Shown: positions 37,556 to 46,423 of the stretch, piece after piece | Numbering within the stretch: position 1 is the stretch's first letter | Layout: the number at the start of each line of letters is the position of its first letter | The notes under the pieces: generated by a model | What the model was told of the DNA's origin: nothing | Databases searched by the model: none | The model's input: only the letters and a program-made list of their open reading frames with translations | Origin: an uncultured Bacillus sp. | Lineage (GTDB): Bacteria > Bacillota > Bacilli > Bacillales_B > DSM-18226 | NCBI RefSeq assembly: GCF_946478885.1 | Contig: NZ_CAMLDX010000002.1 | Coordinates: 37,986 to 101,985 of the forward strand | Reading direction: 5' to 3' | Length of the DNA: 64,000 nucleotides | Position numbers and translations under genes: made by a program

Positions 37556-37579
37556 TATTATTTGAATATTCGAATAATA
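37556..37579. promoter_or_regulatory. 24-bp palindrome upstream of the PucR-type gene
   Basis: Centre GAATATTC (37564-37571), symmetric outward to TATTATTT/CGAATAATA with one mismatched pair. It lies 47-70 nt before the regulator start, a fitting place for an operator. AT-richness raises the chance of coincidence. Confidence 0.45.
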
Positions 37580-37799
37580 ACATTGACATTATTATACATG
37601 AAATACATGCAGAAGAAAGTTTTCTGTACTCATCAAGGGCGGATTAAACAGAAGTCTTTACTAGCGTCTCCTATGTCAGTCATTAAGCTTCGCATCAAGG
37701 GCCCTAATATTATTTGTATTAGCATCGAAAAAGTTCTTACTTCATAGAAGATCATTCGAGGGACAAGTGAATGGGACGTAGACCCCCATTCTAAAAAGG

Positions 37800-37910
37800 A
37801 ATGACAATGATGATGGGCCTTCATGATCATCATCATTGTCATTTGTTTCTGTCTTCATACAACAAAGAAGTTGATGATCAGTATGCGCTGAAAATCAACT
37901 TCTTTGTTGT
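37800..37910. terminator. Two tandem long hairpins between yitT and the PucR-type gene
   Basis: Hairpin 1: AATGACAATGATGATG (37800-37815) with CATCATCATTGTCATT (37828-37843), 16 bp. Hairpin 2: ACAACAAAGAAGTTGAT (37859-37875) with ATCAACTTCTTTGTTGT (37894-37910), 17 bp. Both are perfect. Hairpin 2 lies 20 nt downstream of the yitT stop and can terminate it; hairpin 1 is unexplained. Neither has a clean T-run. Confidence 0.6.
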
Positions 37911-37930
37911 AATTAGCCAAATTCTCCATT

Positions 37931-38824
37931 TTAATGGATATCTTTTTTCTTGAATCTGCCGCCGCGCACTTCTGCGACATCATTTGAAATGATAAAAGCT
38001 CCCGAATCATACTCGCGAATAATATCTTTCATTTTGGTCTCCTCTAGTCTAGTGTAAACACAAAGAATGACCTGCTTATCTTCGCCGCTGTATGCACCCT
38101 CGCCATGTAAAAATGTAACACCCCTGCCTAGCCTTTCGGATATCGCATCAGCAATCTCTTTGTTGCGATCGCTGATGATATACATAGATTTCATATCTTC
38201 TAGGCCCTTTACCACAATATCAATCGTTTTAAAGGCAATAAAGTATGTTAGCATGGAAAATAATGCATGGTCTAAGCCAAATACAAAGGCTGCAAGCGAG
38301 AAAATAATCACATTGACAAACATGATGATTTCCCCTACAGAAAATGGCAATCTTTTCTCTATTAATATAGCAAGTGTTTCCGTCCCATCCAGTACTCCGC
38401 CGTTTCTGAGCGTTAAACCAACTCCAAGCCCCAAGGTTAAACCACCAAAAACGACTGCCAGCAATGAATCATGTACAATCGGATCTACATGGTGAAATAA
38501 AGAAGTAGCAATTGATAAGGCAATAATACCATATAGCATGCTTACCGCGAAGGTTCTTCCGATCTGCTTATACCCGAGGAAAAAGAACGGAAGGTTTAAT
38601 AATACGAGGAAAATACTCAGGTTAATAGGTGTAATATTAGATAAAATCATCGATAAACCTGTGACTCCGCCATCAATCATCTCATTAGGAATTAAGACGG
38701 CTTCAAGACCATACGCCATAATGACTGCACCAAGAGTAATAAAAAATCCCCTCTTGACTATACTGCCGATAGCTAGTTTTTTGTGAGCAGTATTCTTCGC
38801 TCCTGCTCTTGCTTCTTCATTCAT
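37931..38824 (-). CDS. YitT family membrane protein
   Basis: A 297-residue protein with five or six membrane segments (YitT/DUF161 region, residues 25-195, including GGVTGLSMIL and GGVLDGTETLAI) and a C-terminal cytoplasmic DUF2179 domain (about 215-290). YitT proteins are common in Firmicutes with several paralogues per genome; transport function is suspected but unproven. ATG 38824 follows GGGGGG by 7 nt. A promoter is visible at 38857-38886. Confidence 0.88.
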   Translation of the reverse strand: MNEEARAGAKNTAHKKLAIGSIVKRGFFITLGAVIMAYGLEAVLIPNEMIDGGVTGLSMILSNITPINLSIFLVLLNLPFFFLGYKQIGRTFAVSMLYGIIALSIATSLFHHVDPIVHDSLLAVVFGGLTLGLGVGLTLRNGGVLDGTETLAILIEKRLPFSVGEIIMFVNVIIFSLAAFVFGLDHALFSMLTYFIAFKTIDIVVKGLEDMKSMYIISDRNKEIADAISERLGRGVTFLHGEGAYSGEDKQVILCVYTRLEETKMKDIIREYDSGAFIISNDVAEVRGGRFKKKDIH

Positions 38825-38856
38825 ACGCATTCCCCCCTATCAGTGACACTTTTGCT

Positions 38857-38886
38857 ATTATAGCACATATTTTGTCGATTTAACAA
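38857..38886 (-). promoter_or_regulatory. SigA-type promoter of the yitT-like gene
   Basis: TTGTTA (38881-38886), an 18-nt spacer and TATAAT (38857-38862), with TGC just before the -10 box (extended -10). Confidence 0.6.
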
Positions 38887-39004
38887 GGAAGAAGGCTGGT
38901 CAGATATAGACTCAGCCTGAGTATTAGGATGAATGACAGGAAATCCGTTCCATTTATTCATTCACAAAGTGTACCGAAATATGGAGGGGAATCCTTATAA
39001 GCTT

Positions 39005-39319
39005 TTATCTTGGCAATGGAATGGTTTCAAAATGTGAATAAGCATCTAAAAGGGCTGCTTGAATGGCATGTCCTGCTTTCCCGCGGTAATACGTCTGAAT
39101 CCTCTCAACAAGACCATCTATCCCGTCTTTTAAACAATAGCCGCGCAGAAGTCTTTGCAGATAATCCCGTCCATGATCCGTCGCGAGTGTACACGCCGCA
39201 TCAATAATGACACCGTATTTCAAATCAAGTTCCAGCGTAATCGTAATCGATTCATATACATTCCGTGCGGCCATTCCTTGAGGAAGCTTAGCATGGCCAG
39301 CAATTAAATATGTGTTCAT
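39005..39319 (-). CDS. DUF3870 domain protein
   Basis: A 104-residue protein beginning MNTYLIAGHAKLPQGMAA and containing YGVIIDAACTLATDHGRDY and RLLRGYCLKDG, the conserved blocks of DUF3870. No function is known to me. The conserved Cys and Asp residues hint at a ligand or metal site. ATG 39319 follows GAGGAG at a good distance; ATG 39340 adds seven unlikely residues. It lies near acyl-CoA genes, a context I recall for some DUF3870 members. Confidence 0.8.
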   Translation of the reverse strand: MNTYLIAGHAKLPQGMAARNVYESITITLELDLKYGVIIDAACTLATDHGRDYLQRLLRGYCLKDGIDGLVERIQTYYRGKAGHAIQAALLDAYSHFETIPLPR

Positions 39320-39546
39320 CTTTGATTCTCCTCTATTCATACAAATAGCCCAATCTATACTCTTATGAGCGTTTTTTTATTGATCCATTTGATCATCCTA
39401 TTGAAACTTGATCAATTGAAAAATAGCCTAAGAGACAAGGATACATTGGTTACCAAAGCAAGAAATAAATAGCCTTGCTCTGTCTTATCTCTCGGGCATT
39501 TTATAATGCAACATGCAATCAGCTGAAACTAAATCCTTCGAAAAGC

Positions 39547-40758
39547 TTAAATATTCAATGTTACCTGTTCAAAAGGCCATGAAGGAAGTATTTTTCGAAG
39601 TGGTTTATCTTCACGATATCCAAGAGCATACTCACCTTGCATAATCGTATGAATCTCTCTTGTTCCTTCATATATGACCGGTGCTTTCGAGTTGCGAAGA
39701 AAGCGTTCTACCGGATATTCATCGGAATAGCCGTAAGCACCATGGATTTGCAACGCATCATTGGCTGCCTCAAATGCTGCATTGCAGGCAATCCATTTAG
39801 CAAGAGATGTTTCTTTCGTATTTCGTTTGCCTTCGTTTTTTAACCATCCGGCTTTATAAACGAGCAACTGAGAAATTTCCAAATTGGCGCTCATTTTGGC
39901 AATCATTTGCTGTACAAGCTGATGTTTGCCAATTTCCTTACCGAAGGTTTTACGCTCATGGCAGTATTTCAAGCTGGCCTCTAGGCTGGCCTCAATTAAT
40001 CCAACAGCCCCGGCTGCAACAGTAAAACGTCCATTATCGAGTGCGGCCATGGCAATTTTAAAACCTTCTCCTTCTTCTCCAAGTCTGTTTGCCACAGGCA
40101 CTTTCACGTCTGTCAAAAAGACTTCTCCTGTGTTTCCTGCGCGAATACCCAGTTTCCCTTTTATCGCTTTTGTTTCCACTCCATGGAAGTTTCTTTCCAC
40201 GATAAAGGCAGTGATTCCTTTATGAGCAGCATCAAAGTCAGTTTTTGCAAAAATCAGAAAATTATCTGCGTAATCACAAAGAGAAATCCATGTTTTGGAG
40301 CCGTTCAGGATGTAATAATCCCCTTCTCTTTTCGCTGTTGATAACATGGCAGCCACGTCACTGCCGGCATTTGGCTCTGTCAGACCGAATGCACCAATTT
40401 GTTCCCCTTTGGCTTGTGGTACCAGATATTTTTGCTTTTGTTCTTCTGTACCCCATTGCAGTAATGTCATACTGTTTAATCCTGTATGAACGGATACCGC
40501 TGTGCGGTATGCTGTATCTCCGCGCTCCAATTCAGCACATACAATGGCAAGTGTATTATAATCCATGCCTGCACCGCCGTACTCCTCCGGAATGCATACA
40601 CCCATCAGCTGTAGATTGGCAAGTTTTTTTAAAATTGACGGTTGAAACTCCCCTTTACGATCCCATTCCTGAATATGAGGAATAATTTCCTTGTCGACAA
40701 ATTTCCTCACCATTTTTTGAACACTTTGTTGTTCTTCTAATAATTCAAAATTAATCAT
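39547..40758 (-). CDS. Acyl-CoA dehydrogenase, glutaryl-CoA-dehydrogenase-like
   Basis: A 403-residue acyl-CoA dehydrogenase. GAFGLTEPNAGSDV is the first signature, and the C-terminal IYEGTREIHTIMQGEYALGYR carries the catalytic Glu. The EIHTIMQGEYALGYR ending resembles glutaryl-CoA dehydrogenases more than straight-chain enzymes. The next gene upstream on the same strand is a CaiB/BaiF CoA-transferase, 48 nt away. Together they could activate and oxidise a dicarboxylic or branched acid, perhaps glutarate; substrate is inferred only. GGAGG precedes the ATG. Confidence 0.88.
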   Translation of the reverse strand: MINFELLEEQQSVQKMVRKFVDKEIIPHIQEWDRKGEFQPSILKKLANLQLMGVCIPEEYGGAGMDYNTLAIVCAELERGDTAYRTAVSVHTGLNSMTLLQWGTEEQKQKYLVPQAKGEQIGAFGLTEPNAGSDVAAMLSTAKREGDYYILNGSKTWISLCDYADNFLIFAKTDFDAAHKGITAFIVERNFHGVETKAIKGKLGIRAGNTGEVFLTDVKVPVANRLGEEGEGFKIAMAALDNGRFTVAAGAVGLIEASLEASLKYCHERKTFGKEIGKHQLVQQMIAKMSANLEISQLLVYKAGWLKNEGKRNTKETSLAKWIACNAAFEAANDALQIHGAYGYSDEYPVERFLRNSKAPVIYEGTREIHTIMQGEYALGYREDKPLRKILPSWPFEQVTLNI

Positions 40759-40806
40759 GCAAATTCCTCCATTTTTATCTTATATTTTTTTGAAAATTTT
40801 AATTTT

Positions 40807-41997
40807 TTATTTTCCAATCACACTTTTTTCTTTTAAAAAAGCAATTTCATCTGTTTCGTAACCTAAATTTTTTAGGATGGTTTCGGTATGTTCGCCGTAT
40901 AATGGCGGATACTGTCTCATTGTTACAGGTGTTTTAGACAATTTTAATGGCGAACCGGTTAATTTAAGCTGCTTAATAAATGGATGTTTCATTTCCACGA
41001 TCATGTCTCTGGTTTTTATTTGCGGATCAGCAAACATTTCTTCCACTGTATAAATAGGACCGTTTGGAATCCCAGCTTCATCAAGTAAGCTTTTCCATTC
41101 CTTTTTTGCTTTTTTTGCAAGCTGTTCCTCGCAAATCCTGATGAGGCTTTCTTTATTTTGTAAGCGGCTAGCATTATCTCGGTACTCCTCCATATCAGCC
41201 AGCTCTTCTTTTCCCAGTACGGCAGCAAAGCGCCGAAACTGTTCATCATTACCAACAGCGATAACAAGACCTCCGTCAACGGTATGAAATACCTGATAAG
41301 GAACAATATTCGGATGCCCGTTTCCCATTCTTTTCGGTATTTCACCGCTGCAAAGATAGTTGCTTGCAACATTGATTAAAGCAGAGACTTGGCAGTCCAT
41401 CAGGGAAATATCTATTTCCTGTCCTTCTCCTGTGCGTTCGCGATGATGCAACGCAGACAGGATGCCAATGCAGGTATACAAACCCGTCAGTACATCGGCG
41501 ATAGCCACTCCAACCTTCACAGGATCGCCGTCTTTCTCTCCAGTAATGCTCATCAATCCGCTCATTGCCTGAACAATATAATCATATCCCGGCAAATTTT
41601 TGTATGGTCCAGTATGGCCAAATCCTGTGATGGAAGCCATGATAAGTGCAGGATTTAATTCTTTTAATCGTTGGTAGCCCAAATCCATTTTTTCCAGAGT
41701 ACCGGTTTTAAAATTTTGAACTACTACATCGCTTGTTGAAACAAGACTGCTGAATATTTCCTTTCCCTCTTTTGTCTTTAAATTCAGTGTCATGCTTTGT
41801 TTATTGCGATTAGCGCATAAATAGTAGGCACTTTCCCCATTGACAAAGGGTGGGCCCCAGCCGCGTGTTTCATCACCTGTTTCATGATGCTCAATTTTGA
41901 TTACTTCAGCTCCTAAATCGCCGAGAATCATCGTGCAAAATGGCCCTGCCAGTACTCTTGATAGATCGACGATACGAATGCCTTCTAGCGCCCCCAT
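40807..41997 (-). CDS. CaiB/BaiF family (class III) CoA-transferase
   Basis: A 396-residue class III CoA-transferase with N-terminal IRIVDLSRVLAGPFCTMILGDLGAEVIKIE, the family's typical start, and ISLMDCQVSAL, whose Asp is the expected acyl-anhydride-forming residue. ITGFGHTGPYKNLPGYDYIVQA is also conserved. It moves CoA between acids. Linked to a glutaryl-CoA-dehydrogenase-like gene, so a succinyl-CoA:glutarate-type reaction is possible. AGGAGGGG precedes the ATG. A leader terminator lies upstream at 42033-42092. Confidence 0.9.
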   Translation of the reverse strand: MGALEGIRIVDLSRVLAGPFCTMILGDLGAEVIKIEHHETGDETRGWGPPFVNGESAYYLCANRNKQSMTLNLKTKEGKEIFSSLVSTSDVVVQNFKTGTLEKMDLGYQRLKELNPALIMASITGFGHTGPYKNLPGYDYIVQAMSGLMSITGEKDGDPVKVGVAIADVLTGLYTCIGILSALHHRERTGEGQEIDISLMDCQVSALINVASNYLCSGEIPKRMGNGHPNIVPYQVFHTVDGGLVIAVGNDEQFRRFAAVLGKEELADMEEYRDNASRLQNKESLIRICEEQLAKKAKKEWKSLLDEAGIPNGPIYTVEEMFADPQIKTRDMIVEMKHPFIKQLKLTGSPLKLSKTPVTMRQYPPLYGEHTETILKNLGYETDEIAFLKEKSVIGK

Positions 41998-42032
41998 TAT
42001 TCTTCCCCTCCTTTTTCTTCATCTGTATATGC

Positions 42033-42092
42033 AAAAAGAGCCAGCAAAACAGACAATGTTTTCTCCAACATTGAATGCTTTACTGACTCTTA
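42033..42092 (-). promoter_or_regulatory. Terminator-like hairpin in the CaiB operon leader
   Basis: On the minus strand AAGAGTCAG (from 42092) pairs with CTGGCTCTT, with an inner stem CAATGTT/AACATTG, followed by a T5 run. It ends only about 36 nt before the CaiB start codon, on the coding strand of that gene. This suggests premature termination or attenuation, but could instead end a transcript from upstream. The 400-bp leader shows no riboswitch I recognise. Confidence 0.5.
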
Positions 42093-42398
42093 TCCAAGGC
42101 TTGTCTTCCTGCAAAAGAAGATCAAGTGAACAAAGTCAATAGTCCTATCCTTCATCATGAAACAACCCGGCCTTGCAGCAAGACTGTTGCTGTCATCGGA
42201 TTGATACTTCTATCATACACTATTTTCTAAATATTTCAACAACTATCCGAAACTTTTATTTTGATTTTGCAACTACCTCTGTTGAATTCAGGCAGTATAC
42301 TGCTCTCAGACACCGTAGAACAGCGAACTCTGCAGCATTAATCAAAAGAAGGCTGCTCTACAGTGGATTATATCACATTAAAGATCACACAATCATAC

Positions 42399-43655
42399 CT
42401 ATGCTTGAATCGTTTTTTTCACGAGCGACTTTCCTACTTTAATCAATTCCTTATTTTTTCCAAGGAAAATGGTTAAAATTAATATCAGCAATCCAGTGCC
42501 AATGAGAAGCCACTCGATATCCATAATATCGGCAATCGGACCAAAAATCAGCATGCCAATAGGCATCATAGAAGTAGAAATCATCCCAAAGACACCAAAA
42601 ATCCTGCCCAAATAGTCTCCCTCTACTCTCTCTTGTACTAAAACCATGGTTGGCGTATTAAATATCGGCATAGCTACTCCAAATACCGCCATAAAAAACA
42701 AATAAATCCAGAAATTTGGAATAACACCTAAGGCAATTGTACAGACTCCCATGATAATCGTTGAAAAGACCATGGTATGGATCCGGTTTTGAAAACCTCC
42801 CCAAGCAGCAATAACAGCTCCCCCCACCATCATTCCTACAGAAAAGGCAATTTCGATGGCAGTTAAACGCCAAATATCATCACCAAAGCTACGCGTGACC
42901 TGCAGAGGTGTTAAAAAGGATGCCGGTGCTAATAGGACAAAAAAGACGGCAAAAAATAAAAAGAAAGCCTTCAAAAAGCCGTGCATCTTGATATATAGTA
43001 GGCCTTCTTTCAAATCTCCCAAATAACTTGTTACTTGTTTTTCAGCCGCTTTCTTGTGTATCGGAATGTGGACAAATACAAGCAGGGTCAGAATAGCCAT
43101 CGCCGCTGTAATAACATCAATGAAGAAGATCATTTCAATTGTTGAAAAGGAAAGCAGAGCTGCACTTACCATCGGAGACACAAACATAATAATAGCCTGC
43201 AATGTTCCATTTGTTCCATTTACCTTCGTCAACTGCTCTTCTGGGACGATTTGCGGTAGAATAGCGCCAACAGCTGGGGTCTGCACTCCTGTCCCAAGAG
43301 CACGAATGGAGGACATGACAAAAAGCAACCAAATTTCGTCATAACCCATTAAAAAGACAACAGCCAAAATCAGCGTCGCAATGGCAATCATTCCATCAGA
43401 TAAGATAATCAGCCTTTTTCGGTTATAACGATCAGCCCATACCCCCGCAAAGGGCGAAAGAATAAAGGTTGGAATGAACCCGCAAAGAATATACAAGGTC
43501 ATCATCAAGCCAGACTCTGTTGTCAATGTGATATACCACATAATCGTATACTGAACGAGTGAAGAACCAAACAAAGAAATTGTTTGGCTACCTAAAAAAA
43601 GAAGAATATTCTTTTTCCAATGTAACATTGACGTGTTGTTTGCTGTATTCATCAT
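42399..43655 (-). CDS. MFS transporter, drug-exporter type
   Basis: A 418-residue protein with about 12 membrane segments. FAGVWADRYNRKRLII after the second segment is the MFS loop 2-3 motif. The set resembles the EntS/MefA-like MFS_3 group that exports macrolides, siderophores or other small molecules. The substrate is unknown. It is a single gene; GTGAG lies before two adjacent ATG codons. No regulator is adjacent. Confidence 0.85.
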   Translation of the reverse strand: MMNTANNTSMLHWKKNILLFLGSQTISLFGSSLVQYTIMWYITLTTESGLMMTLYILCGFIPTFILSPFAGVWADRYNRKRLIILSDGMIAIATLILAVVFLMGYDEIWLLFVMSSIRALGTGVQTPAVGAILPQIVPEEQLTKVNGTNGTLQAIIMFVSPMVSAALLSFSTIEMIFFIDVITAAMAILTLLVFVHIPIHKKAAEKQVTSYLGDLKEGLLYIKMHGFLKAFFLFFAVFFVLLAPASFLTPLQVTRSFGDDIWRLTAIEIAFSVGMMVGGAVIAAWGGFQNRIHTMVFSTIIMGVCTIALGVIPNFWIYLFFMAVFGVAMPIFNTPTMVLVQERVEGDYLGRIFGVFGMISTSMMPIGMLIFGPIADIMDIEWLLIGTGLLILILTIFLGKNKELIKVGKSLVKKTIQA

Positions 43656-44714
43656 CTCACTACCCTATCTCTTTATCATTGACAATGGTTCATCATGTCT
43701 AGCACTTATATCTTAAGCTAGAATAGCCCCATTGTCTTTCCTTTTTCCATTATAATCAATATCTGGATAAACTCCCATTGATTATTCGCAGCCTCTGCGT
43801 CTGACCGATAAACTTTAAGAAAATTTCCTGTACATTGTCAATAGCCGGATCAAACAGCTATAAATTTATTTACAGTGCACTTTCGTCATCTTAAAAATTT
43901 ACGCTAAATAAAGGTCAAGAGAAAAATACACTTGTCGATTATTGTTGCTTTTTTTGCCAAATGCACAATACGGGGGGCTGTCAATAAAGAAAACACAATT
44001 TCAAATAGACTTTTATGCAAATTTTGTAAATTTGTCAAATAAGAAATCGAATCGATCGTGTAAAATAATAATAGCCTGGTAATTATATACATCCGTACAA
44101 GGTTTCACAGTTCATCTGCCTTTATTCATATAGCTTGAGGACATCATTTTCATTAAAAATGCTCCTATTTTTCGCATTACTTTGATATTTTCCATATTGC
44201 CTACTTTATGTATTTCTTCATAAAAAAAATTACAGGTTCTTTACAAACACCATCATTTTCTTTGGCCGTTTACTAAAAAACACATATATTACGTGGAATG
44301 AAGCAGGAGTATAACCCCTCCTTCGCCCCACCGGAATTTTATCATTTGTAACAAAAAAATAACAGTTCATTTAAAAAAGGTAAATTCCAACTTATCGACA
44401 GTATTTTTACTTATCTTAAGGTATACTACTTTTATCTTCAGATAAAACTACTTAGCACTATCGATAACATGTAATATATCATACCTCAAAGAATCCTTTT
44501 TCAATTATTTAACCTTCTGCAAGTATGATCATTTCACTGATGAGCCAAGGGAAATGCAGCAGCAAGTGTAGCCTGATACTTGAAAATAACTGAAATCGTA
44601 CTCTTTTTTGGCACACTCTTGGAATCCCCTACGATTAAGTACCTAATCACGAAGGCTTTTGCAATGAAAGTATCCCGAATTAGTAGAACCAATTTTAGGA
44701 AGGTGAAAAGAAAT
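43656..44714. other. Gene-poor AT-rich kilobase
   Basis: About 1.06 kb with no coding region I can support. Frames here are short, without ribosome sites. Present are a TATACT near 44422 and the small hairpin TTTATCT/AGATAAA near 44430-44447. It may be the scar of lost genes, as the next gene downstream is followed by a pseudogene. Confidence 0.6.
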
Positions 44715-45047
44715 ATGTTGAACACTGTTAGAATGCTGAAAGAAAAAGAAAGACGACTGGTGCAATATTTGGAGGTATATTCTACTGAGGAAATATTAAA
44801 GGAAGCACGGAAGTTGTTACCCTTCCCGCAGCCCAATCCCGAAATTATTAACAAATTACATGAAATCCAGATCCCTCAATCAGTCATCAATACACTTATT
44901 GTCTACGACCTCACTATCAATAAAGATGAACCCTTGACGAAAAAAACTCTTGAATATGCAGAACTTTGTAAGGAGTCCAACGTTAATAATGCACAGGAGG
45001 CCATTACATTTTTCAAACACTATCATGTATCGCAAATGGTCCACTGA
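44715..45047 (+). CDS. Small DnaD/DnaB-like C-terminal domain protein
   Basis: A 110-residue protein. From about residue 50, KLHEIQIPQSVINTLIVYDLTINKDEPLTK ends in an amphipathic helix; it resembles the DnaD-like C-terminal domain of Bacillus DnaB/DnaD primosome proteins. The N-terminal half is helical and charged. It is far shorter than DnaB (about 470) or DnaD (about 230), so any role in replication is doubtful. GGAAGGTG lies about 10 nt before ATG 44715. The terminator at 45062 supports it being expressed. Confidence 0.55.
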   Translation: MLNTVRMLKEKERRLVQYLEVYSTEEILKEARKLLPFPQPNPEIINKLHEIQIPQSVINTLIVYDLTINKDEPLTKKTLEYAELCKESNVNNAQEAITFFKHYHVSQMVH

Positions 45048-45061
45048 TTTAGCAAAGACAC

Positions 45062-45100
45062 TTCGTCTGCTACACGCTAGAGCAGATGAACCATCTTTTT
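45062..45100 (+). terminator. Terminator of the DnaD-like gene
   Basis: TTCGTCTGCT (45062-45071) pairs with AGCAGATGAA (45081-45090), one G-T pair, followed by CCATCTTTTT. Confidence 0.7.
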
Positions 45101-45160
45101 AGTTTGATATCATCAAGGCGGGCATAGTATTAAATAGCCTCAAAAGTGTTTCCTCCTACT

Positions 45161-46176
45161 TCAAAGACAATAAACTGAGCAGACATTATTTCGTCCCGTG
45201 TTTTTCGCTTTATAAAGTACAGCATCTGCCTGATGAACGAGTTGCCCTGCGTTGAAGGTTGGTTCTAAATAAGTGGCAGCCCCAATTGAAATCGTAATAT
45301 TCAAAGTTATTCTGTCTTGAAGTTGAAAGGGATAGTTTTTCACCGTTTCGCAAAGCGTGCGAGCGATTTGTATCGCCAGCTCATGATTACAATCTTGTAA
45401 TATGATGGAAAACTCTTTGCCACCCATCCGCGGCACAATATCATGAGAGCGCGATGTCCTTGACAATATCTCTCCAAGCTGTTTTCATATCTCATCACCT
45501 GCAGGATGACCATAAGTATCGTTGATTGCTTTAAAAGAATCAATGTCCATGATAAGAAGCGATAATTTTTCACTCCGTTCCTTTGACAATACAATCATTT
45601 GCTTTAATACAGCATGAAAATGGCGGACATTGTACAATCCATTTAAAAAATCAATCATTGTCAAACTCTTTAACTCGTATAAAGTTTGCTGTAGCTTATG
45701 TAGGAAATTAGCACAATAAAAAGATCAAGATCCCAAAAGACATCTGAGTGTCATAATCATGACACTCATGGAATACATTTAGACCTATTTCTTCAATATC
45801 GACAGCTTCAATCTTGAAATGAAGATAGTAAAAAGAGCAATAATCAGCATCTCACTTCTTGAAACAGCTAGAACACAAATTGCGTTAGAGAATAAGATGG
45901 TTCTGCTGATTACAAGAATCAGGCAGGAAACCGCCACAACAATGAGTCCTCCATAGAGAGCGGATAAAAGGATTCCGATATGCCTAAAATCTAGGAACAT
46001 ATGAGGTTTAATCTGAATCGTAAACCACATAAGCACGGAGCCGATTAACCCTGAGAAGATGCTGATCAGTAATTTTTGCCTGATTGTTTAAATGGTAGAT
46101 TATTTCTAAAAATACTGGCACCAATAAACAAAAATGTGATGACGATGCAAGCATGAATAAATCGTTCCTTTAACAT
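45161..46176 (-). pseudogene. Decayed membrane diguanylate cyclase (5TM-GGDEF)
   Basis: Fragments in different frames form one former gene. An ATG at 46176 starts MLKERFIHACIVITFLF; the frame shifts near 46080 to SIFSGLIGSVLMWFTIQI and HIGILLSALYGG, like the 5TM-5TMR_LYT sensor of DgcK-type proteins, stopping at 45785. A GGDEF domain then begins in a new frame (MIDFLNGLYNVRHF, LLIMDIDSFKAINDTYGHPAGDEI), is cut by TGA at 45485-45487, and resumes to 45161. The signature is MGGKEF, not GGDEF/GGEEF. At least two frame breaks and one stop make an active cyclase very unlikely. Confidence 0.85.
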
Positions 46177-46423
46177 GGTTCTTCACCCAACGGAAGTATT
46201 GAATCATAATCTTACATGTAAAATAACTTTTTTCATATGATTTATATCATCAAACATGTCCTCGACAGACATAATCCCCACGATTTATGACTCATTATAA
46301 AACAGAACGATTGATGTTGGGACAATCTCAGCCTCAATTGGCGATATCATCCAAAAGAATCAGGCACTAATGCAGTACCAAGTATCTATCCATGATTATT
46401 CACTGACATTATATAGGATATCC

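Noticed and set aside
37633..37842. 69-codon minus-strand frame rich in Met and His
   Set aside because: It reads through the tandem hairpins, has no ribosome site and its composition simply reflects the CAT repeats.
44534..44854. 106-codon minus-strand frame opposite the DnaD-like gene
   Set aside because: Low-complexity hydrophobic, no ribosome site, and the plus-strand frame has a start site and terminator.
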